A DNA stretch of 13,249 bases from Chrysiogenia bacterium (GTDB lineage: Bacteria; JAGRBM01). The stretch covers positions 1 to 13,249 of the forward strand of contig JAGRBM010000528.1 of NCBI GenBank assembly GCA_020434085.1, given 5' to 3'. Positions 8,109-13,249 of this stretch are shown piece after piece. The stretch's first letter is position 1. Every line of letters starts with the position of its first letter. The position numbers were made by a program, and so were the translations under genes. The notes beneath the pieces are model-generated. The model saw only the letters and a program-made list of their open reading frames with translations, had not been told where the DNA came from and searched no databases.

Positions 8109-10232
8109 ATGGAATTTTCAGCACATGCATCACTGATCGCGGCCGGGCTCTGCTCGGCATTGGCCGTTGCAGTGATCGTCCGGCGACAGCAGCACCCCAC
8201 GCACCGCGCCTTCCTGCTCTTTACCGTGGCGCTGGCCGCGTGGAACCTGGGCTATTTTGCCTACCTGCTGACCTGGCGGCCGCTCGTGCTGCGCTATCTG
8301 CTTTTCTCGTCCTTCTGGATTCCGCCGGCGGCGATTCACCTGATGCGGCGCTTTTTCTACGAGGAAGCCCCCGCACTGGCCGAGGCCCGGAAGATCTCGC
8401 TGGTGGCGAGCATCGGGCTCTGCATCTTCGCGCTCATTCTGCCCAACAAACCCATGCCGGTCCTGGGGGCCGGGGCGCTCAACGTCCTGATCTTTTTCTC
8501 CCAGATCTACCTGAGCGCCACGATCCTCTACTGCGCCTACATGCTCCATCGCCAGTGCGACCTGGAGACCCGCGCGGTGCAGAAGATCCGCATCCGGTAT
8601 CTGCGAAACGGCATGATCGTGGTCGTCGCCGCGTTGCTGGCCGAGGCCCTGTGGGTGAAGCTTGGGATCAGCTTCGACAAGCCGCGCATCACGGCCATTG
8701 CGCTCACCTGCTACCTCTACTTCGTCTACCTCTCGATTCTCGACTACCGCCTGCTGGAAATGCAGGAGATCCTGGGTCGCACGGTACTGCTCGGCATCGC
8801 GGGCGGCATCCTATCAGTGCTGCATGTCGTGCTGGTCAAGCTCTCGGGTGACTCGCTGGCCGCCGGGGTGCTCTACATCTTCATTGCCTCGCTGGCCCTG
8901 CTGGTGCTCTACCGGCCGGTGCGCGGGTATCTCGAGCGAAAGATCGAGAGCGTTTTCTTCGGCAACACCTACGAGATCAAGGAAATCGCCCAAATCCTCG
9001 GCCAGCGCATGCTCAAGACCCACCGCCCCGAAGAGCTGATCGAGCTCATGCTCAAGGAATTCTCGCGCCTGATGCGCGTGACCGACGTGTGCGCCTACAT
9101 CTGGAACCACCGGCTGGGAAAATACGTCTTTGCCGGCGCGCGCGGCTCGCAGATTGCGGAGCTGCCGGACACGTTGAGCGCCGACCCGATCATCACCGCG
9201 CTCTCCGAGCGCGGGGCGCCGCTCATCCGTGACGACCTGGAATCCCTGGCCGAACGCGACATCGGTGCCGACAAGCGCAAGCAGGTGCACGATCTGCTCG
9301 CTGCCATGGAAACCCTCAACGTCGAGCTTCTCGTTCCGCTGCTGGGCGCCGAAGGGTGCATCGGCTTCTTCGGGTTCCAGGACGAGCGCGCACTGGAAGG
9401 CTATGCCCAGTCAGAGGTGCGTGCCTTTGTGAGCGTGGCGAATACCGCCAGCATCCTTCTGGAAAATTTCCGCGCCAACGAGGAACTCGGTGAGCGCGAG
9501 CGCCTTGCCTCCATGGGCGAAATGGCCGCCGGCCTGGCCCACGAAATCCGCAATCCGCTGGGATCGATCAAGGGCGCGGTGCAGTACCTCGAAGACGAGG
9601 TCGAAGTCTCGGGCAACGCCCGCGAGTTTTTCGACGTCATCATTGAGGAGACCGACCGCCTCTCCAGCGTTGTAGAAGAGTTTCTCGACTACTCGCGAAA
9701 GCCGGTGCTGCGGACCAAGCCCGTGGATCTGAGCGATCTGAGCGCACGCATCCTGCGGCAGATGGAACTCGAAAAGAGCGACCCGGAGGTGAAGATCCAC
9801 GCCGAGCTCCCCGAGGGGCTCCCGATGGCGCTGGCCGATCCCAACCGAATCAAGCAGGTGCTCATCAACCTGGTGCAGAATGCCGCCTCCGTTTTGAGCG
9901 AGGGCGGAAACGTGTGGGTGCGCACCGGTGCCGATCCGGCGGGGGCGTGGGTCTGGTTCTCGGTAACCGACGACGGGCCCGGGATGGACGAAGAGACGCG
10001 AAGCCACATCTTCACGCCCTTCTTCACGACCCGCGAACGCGGCAGCGGGCTGGGGCTCTCGATCTGCCACCGAATCATCGAGGGACACGGCGGCAGCATG
10101 GACGTGCGCAGCGCCCCCGGTGAGGGCAGTGAGTTCCGCGTGCGCCTGCGGGCGGCGCCCGTGGTGCTGGCGCCGGATGCCGAGGGGGCCGAGGTCATCG
10201 CCCATCCCAGCGCGGCTGCACAGAAAGCCTGA
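8109..10232 (+). CDS. Membrane-bound sensor histidine kinase with GAF-like region
   Basis: A 707-aa kinase. About eight or nine hydrophobic helices fill residues 7-271 with only short loops between them, so it lacks a classical periplasmic sensor domain; this resembles the 7TM-type kinase N-termini. A GAF-like region follows (about 295-460). The dimerisation/phospho-acceptor box is GLAHEIRNPLGS with H478. The ATPase domain shows N591 in LINLVQNAAS, DDGPG at 621-625 and GSGLGLS at 645-651, so all catalytic boxes are intact. The H-box type is that of NtrB/AtoS/ZraS kinases, which pair with NtrC-like regulators, and such a regulator starts 82 bp downstream. The ATG at 8109 has only a weak CAGG ribosome site. 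The signal sensed is unknown. An exosortase-type PrsK kinase is less likely because the H-box here is canonical. Confidence 0.97.
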   Translation: MEFSAHASLIAAGLCSALAVAVIVRRQQHPTHRAFLLFTVALAAWNLGYFAYLLTWRPLVLRYLLFSSFWIPPAAIHLMRRFFYEEAPALAEARKISLVASIGLCIFALILPNKPMPVLGAGALNVLIFFSQIYLSATILYCAYMLHRQCDLETRAVQKIRIRYLRNGMIVVVAALLAEALWVKLGISFDKPRITAIALTCYLYFVYLSILDYRLLEMQEILGRTVLLGIAGGILSVLHVVLVKLSGDSLAAGVLYIFIASLALLVLYRPVRGYLERKIESVFFGNTYEIKEIAQILGQRMLKTHRPEELIELMLKEFSRLMRVTDVCAYIWNHRLGKYVFAGARGSQIAELPDTLSADPIITALSERGAPLIRDDLESLAERDIGADKRKQVHDLLAAMETLNVELLVPLLGAEGCIGFFGFQDERALEGYAQSEVRAFVSVANTASILLENFRANEELGERERLASMGEMAAGLAHEIRNPLGSIKGAVQYLEDEVEVSGNAREFFDVIIEETDRLSSVVEEFLDYSRKPVLRTKPVDLSDLSARILRQMELEKSDPEVKIHAELPEGLPMALADPNRIKQVLINLVQNAASVLSEGGNVWVRTGADPAGAWVWFSVTDDGPGMDEETRSHIFTPFFTTRERGSGLGLSICHRIIEGHGGSMDVRSAPGEGSEFRVRLRAAPVVLAPDAEGAEVIAHPSAAAQKA

Positions 10233-10314
10233 AGCGGGCAGGGCCCGGACGTTCGCCTTGGCGGATTTCTGGTCTATTCTGCCCGACACCAAGACCGGTT
10301 AGGACACCTGATAC

Positions 10315-11736
10315 ATGCCTGATCCACAGGACTACACCCTGCTGCTCGTCGACGACGAGCCCAACCTGCGAAAAGTACTCGGCGCGCTGCTGAGGAAAGA
10401 AGGCTACGAAGTGCTCGAAGCCGCCAACGGCGTCGAGGCGCTGGGCGTGCTCGACTCCGAGACGGTGGAAGTCGTCATCAGCGACCTCAAGATGCCCAAG
10501 ATGGACGGCAACACGCTGCTCAAGGAAGTGCGCCTTCGCTGGCCGGAGCTTCCCTTCGTGATGCTCACGGCGCACGGAACGGTCGATGCCGCAGTGGAAG
10601 CGCTCAAGAACGGCGCCCTGGATTTCCTGAGCAAGCCATTCGACAAGGACGAAATCCGCATGGTGGTGGCCAAGGCGCTGCGCACCGTGGACGCGCGTGC
10701 CGAATCGCTCACCCCGGGCGGCGAGGCCGTTTGCGCCAGCATCGTGGGCGAGCACCCCAAGGTCCGCGAAGTCTTCCATGTCATCTCGAAGGTCTCGCGC
10801 AGCCCCTCGACGGTGCTGCTCACGGGTGAGAGCGGCACGGGCAAGGAACTCGTCGCCCACGCGATCCATGAGAACTCCGACCGCGCCGACAAGCCCTTTG
10901 TGAAGATCAACTGCGCGGCCATTCCCTCGACGCTCATCGAGAGCGAACTCTTTGGCTACGAGAAGGGCGCCTTCACCGGCGCCGTGACCAGCAAGCCCGG
11001 CCGCTTCGAGCTGGCTGACGGGGGCACGCTCTTTCTCGACGAGATCGGCGAGGTCACGCCCGAGATGCAGGTAAAGCTGCTCCACGTGCTCCAGGACGGC
11101 GAGTTCGAGCGGGTGGGGGCTGTTTCATCCACCAAGGTGGACGTGCGACTCATTGCCGCGACGAACCGTGACCTGGCCGCCGCTGCGCGCGAGGGGCGCT
11201 TCCGCGAGGATCTCTTCTACCGGCTCAACGTCGTTCCCATTCAGCTTCCGGCGCTTCGCCAGAGGGCCAGCGACATCCCGGCGCTTGTCGAGCACTTCCG
11301 CACGCACTTCAACGATCGCCTCGGCCGAAACGTGCAGCGCATTTCCGACGATGCCATGGCCAAGCTCGAAGCCCACAACTGGCCGGGCAATATTCGTGAG
11401 CTCGAAAACGTGATGGAGCGCGCAATGCTCTTCTCCGATGGGGAGGTGATCGAAGCGAGCGACCTGCCCGAGCTGCGCACCATGGAAGCCACCGGCGATC
11501 TGGCAGAGGACGTTCGCCTCTCCGACGAGGCGGTCGAGCGCGCGGCGCTTCAGGGCAATCTCAAGGATGCGGTGAAGAGCGCCTCGCGCCGGGTGGAAAA
11601 GGAAATCATCCTGCGCACCCTGCAGGCGACCAACTGGAACGTTACCCGCACTGCGCGCCAGCTCGGCATTTCACGCAAGGGTCTGCAACTGAAAATGAAG
11701 GAACTCGATCTGCGCCGCCAGCAACCGGTGGCATAG
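10315..11736 (+). CDS. NtrC-family sigma-54-dependent response regulator
   Basis: A 473-aa three-domain activator of full length. The receiver domain (about 7-120) has D13-D14, phospho-acceptor D57 in [12 protein letters not shown]85 and K107. The AAA+ domain (about 143-385) has Walker A GESGTGKE (171-178), the sigma-54 contact loop GAFTGA (218-223), Walker B GTLFLDE (ending D242-E243) and the arginine region [12 protein letters not shown]. The C-terminal Fis-type helix-turn-helix (about 428-465) contains [16 protein letters not shown]. It should use ATP to open sigma-54 promoters when phosphorylated, very probably by the kinase encoded 82 bp upstream. AGGA lies 10 nt before the ATG. Target genes are not evident; one sigma-54-like match lies at 8087-8102. 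Its gene ends 12 bp from the convergent anti-sigma gene. Confidence 0.98.
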   Translation: MPDPQDYTLLLVDDEPNLRKVLGALLRKEGYEVLEAANGVEALGVLDSETVEVVISDLKMPKMDGNTLLKEVRLRWPELPFVMLTAHGTVDAAVEALKNGALDFLSKPFDKDEIRMVVAKALRTVDARAESLTPGGEAVCASIVGEHPKVREVFHVISKVSRSPSTVLLTGESGTGKELVAHAIHENSDRADKPFVKINCAAIPSTLIESELFGYEKGAFTGAVTSKPGRFELADGGTLFLDEIGEVTPEMQVKLLHVLQDGEFERVGAVSSTKVDVRLIAATNRDLAAAAREGRFREDLFYRLNVVPIQLPALRQRASDIPALVEHFRTHFNDRLGRNVQRISDDAMAKLEAHNWPGNIRELENVMERAMLFSDGEVIEASDLPELRTMEATGDLAEDVRLSDEAVERAALQGNLKDAVKSASRRVEKEIILRTLQATNWNVTRTARQLGISRKGLQLKMKELDLRRQQPVA

Positions 11737-11748
11737 GCGGAAGAATCT

Positions 11749-12075
11749 TTAGTCGTTGTTCTTCTTGAGAGGGATGCCGTGTTTGATGAGGAAGGAGCGG
11801 AGGTGCTCTTTCACGCTGCAGGGTAGTTCTTCAGCGCTTTCTTTTCGGGCGGCGACTTTGCCCAGGTCGATGGCCTTCTTGTAGTTCGCCAGAAAATCCA
11901 CGCACGGCGGACAGAGCTCAAAGTGCTTGTCGAATGCCGCACGGGTCTTCTCATCAAGCTCCCCGTCCACATACAGGTTGAGCAGGTCGACCATCTCCTT
12001 ACAGGTGGGGATGCGGTCCTCGAATCGTTTCGATAGGTCGTTCATGTCGACGATGTTGTTGTCTTTGTTGCTCAT
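11749..12075 (-). CDS. Zinc-binding (zf-HC2/ZAS) anti-sigma factor
   Basis: A 108-aa soluble protein with the anti-sigma zinc motif H51-x3-C55-x2-C58 (KHFELCPPC) and C25 placed 26 residues before the histidine. It has no membrane segment, unlike many anti-sigma factors, so it acts in the cytoplasm. The C25/H51/C55/C58 spacing equals that of the redox sensor RsrA (C11/H37/C41/C44). Thiol oxidation could therefore release the sigma factor, though the same layout also occurs in anti-sigma factors with no known redox role. A further cysteine, C86, lies in the tail. The ATG overlaps the sigma factor stop (ATGA), which would couple translation and favour balanced amounts of the two proteins. Confidence 0.9.
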   Translation of the reverse strand: MSNKDNNIVDMNDLSKRFEDRIPTCKEMVDLLNLYVDGELDEKTRAAFDKHFELCPPCVDFLANYKKAIDLGKVAARKESAEELPCSVKEHLRSFLIKHGIPLKKNND

Positions 12076-12695
12076 GTCGTTGTCTGAGTGGCGAAGTAAT
12101 CACCCAGTCGCTTCCTTAAGTATAGCCGGGCCCGGTGCAGACGCGATTTTACCGCCGATACCGAGAGCCCCAGGGCTTCGGCCACTTCCTCGGTGCTCTG
12201 GCCCTCCACGTCGCGCAGGACGAAGACCGCGCGGTATTCAGGGGCCAGCCTGGCCACGGCGTCATCGACCTTGCCGAGCGCCTCGTCCGAGAGCAGCCGC
12301 TCTTCGGGCAGATTGCCCCAGGCGGGCTCGGGGTCCTCGACGTGGCCGTCCTCGAGATAGCGGGGGAAGGCGTCCTCGAGCGAATCGGTGTTCTTCTTGC
12401 GCGAGCGCAGCAGCATGAGCGCCGCGTTGGAGGTCACCCGGTAGATCCACGTCGAGAGCGAGGAGTTGCCCTCGAAGGTATCGATCTTTCGGAAGATCTG
12501 CAGGAACACGTTCTGGACCACTTCCTCTGCATCCGCATCGTTGCGGGTCATGCGCCAGGCCAGCCGGTAGATCTTGTCCTGGTAGTCGGCCAAGAGCTGC
12601 TCGTAGGCCGCCGAATCGCCGGCTTTGAGGCCCTCCAGCAGCACCTGCTGGGGACCGGCCGTCTCGCTGCCATATGGATGCGTCTTTGTGCTCAA
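12072..12695 (-). CDS. ECF-type RNA polymerase sigma factor (RpoE-like)
   Basis: A 207-aa group 4 sigma factor. Region 2 (about residues 25-98) includes DADAEEVVQNVFLQIFRK and FEGNSSLSTWIYRVTSNAA, which bind core polymerase and the -10 element. Region 4 (about 140-198) includes LAPEYRAVFVLRDVEGQST and GLSVSAVKSRLHRAR, the -35-reading helix-turn-helix. The start is TTG at 12695, sharing TTGA with the stop of the gene before it. A GTG at codon 18 is a possible alternative that still keeps region 2. The anti-sigma gene follows with a 4-nt overlap. The stress it answers is not shown; the anti-sigma type allows a redox signal. Its own promoter lies outside the window. Confidence 0.95.
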   Translation of the reverse strand: MSTKTHPYGSETAGPQQVLLEGLKAGDSAAYEQLLADYQDKIYRLAWRMTRNDADAEEVVQNVFLQIFRKIDTFEGNSSLSTWIYRVTSNAALMLLRSRKKNTDSLEDAFPRYLEDGHVEDPEPAWGNLPEERLLSDEALGKVDDAVARLAPEYRAVFVLRDVEGQSTEEVAEALGLSVSAVKSRLHRARLYLRKRLGDYFATQTTT

Positions 12696-13249
12696 AGGTT
12701 TCGCTCGATTTGGGCGACCCGCTCGGTCAGCCAGTCACGCGCCGCGTCGATTTCCTCGCGGCGCTTGCTCCGAAGGACCAGTCTGACCCGCATGGGGCGT
12801 GAGTCAATGTCCGGGTAGGATCCGAATGCCACGGCTGGAAAGCGGGTTTCGGCCTCGGCCAGCGTGGCGGCCAGGTGGGATTCGCCCACGTGGGTCTCCA
12901 GGTGGTGTTTCAGATAAGGCGTGCCCGAAAGCACGCTCTGCTGGGAGGGGAACATCGCCCGCACCAGCGAGGGAATCCCCGGCAGCACGATCACGCGTCC
13001 GGCGCGGAAGGTGGGGATGCGGTTGACCGGGTTGTGGATGAGCTCGGCACCGGCGGGCATCTGCGCCAGAGAAAGACGCACCTCGTTGATGTGCTTGCCG
13101 TAGTAGGCGTGCAGCTCCCGTACGGCCTCCGGATGGGATTCAAGCGGCAAGCCGAGCGCTTTGGCCACCGCTGCGCGGGTGATGTCGTCGGGAGTTGCGC
13201 CGATGCCGCCGGTGGTAATCACCCAGTCGGCGGCGGCGAGCCCGGCGCG
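12692..13249 (-). CDS. CinA/MoCF-domain (molybdopterin-binding-like) protein, 5' end outside window
   Basis: The frame is open to the window edge, giving 185 visible residues. A GTG at 13222 lies inside the domain and is not the true start. The segment ADWVITTGGIGATPDDITR is the signature of the COG1058 family (CinA N-terminal and FAD-synthase-associated MoCF domains). NRIPTFRAGRVIVLPGIP and, further on, VAFGSYPDIDSRPMRVRL also fit that family. The protein stops without the nicotinamide-nucleotide amidase domain of full CinA. About 65-75 residues are probably missing at the N-terminus. Single-domain members are variously annotated as competence/damage-inducible protein A or molybdopterin-binding protein, and their reaction is unsettled. 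The stop overlaps the sigma factor start, so this gene probably leads or belongs to that operon. Confidence 0.88.
   Translation of the reverse strand, partial: RAGLAAADWVITTGGIGATPDDITRAAVAKALGLPLESHPEAVRELHAYYGKHINEVRLSLAQMPAGAELIHNPVNRIPTFRAGRVIVLPGIPSLVRAMFPSQQSVLSGTPYLKHHLETHVGESHLAATLAEAETRFPAVAFGSYPDIDSRPMRVRLVLRSKRREEIDAARDWLTERVAQIERNL

Noticed and set aside
9411-10292. 293-codon minus-strand frame opposite the kinase
   Set aside because: Antisense shadow over the intact HisKA and ATPase domains.
10195-11085. 296-codon minus-strand frame opposite the NtrC-type regulator
   Set aside because: Antisense shadow over the receiver and AAA+ domains.

Overview
The window is high-GC bacterial chromosome with dense genes and short spacers. 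The gene content is a B12-dependent ribonucleotide reductase, an ergothioneine gene pair, an NtrC-type sigma-54 activator with its kinase, and an ECF sigma/zinc anti-sigma pair. This fits a Gram-negative of the former Deltaproteobacteria/Myxococcota type or a related uncultured lineage. That placement is inference from gene content only. I see no insertion sequence, tRNA, rRNA, CRISPR array or phage gene.

Left part (1-3943, mostly + strand): a less GC-rich start with an uncertain minus-strand frame running off the left edge. Next come two 16-bp NrdR-type boxes exactly 32 bp apart, a TTGACA promoter, and a roughly 280-nt leader rich in perfect stems. Then follow nrdJ (class II ribonucleotide reductase), a 93-codon unknown gene whose TTG start overlaps the nrdJ stop (TTGA), and a strong intrinsic terminator. 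This looks like one regulated dNTP-supply transcript.

Middle (4009-6657): a small unknown + strand gene, two hairpins, then on the minus strand egtB followed by egtD, the core ergothioneine genes. EgtD makes hercynine (trimethylhistidine) and EgtB adds the sulfur. No EgtA, EgtC or EgtE gene lies beside them.

Signalling block (6849-11736, + strand): a good sigma-70-type promoter, an 82-aa unknown protein, two stand-alone CheY-like receiver proteins, a multi-pass membrane histidine kinase with a GAF-like region, and a full NtrC-family activator (receiver, AAA+, Fis-type HTH). The probable chain is kinase to activator to sigma-54 promoters. The two lone receivers are possible extra phosphate acceptors.

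Right end (11749-13249, minus strand): a CinA/MoCF-domain protein cut by the window edge, an ECF sigma factor and a soluble zinc anti-sigma factor. They are joined by 4-nt stop/start overlaps (TTGA and ATGA), so they are probably co-transcribed and translationally coupled. This operon ends 12 bp from the end of the signalling block.

I found no wholly new system. The best leads are the NrdR boxes plus structured leader of nrdJ, the unknown gene coupled to nrdJ, and the twin receiver proteins with the unknown 82-aa protein.
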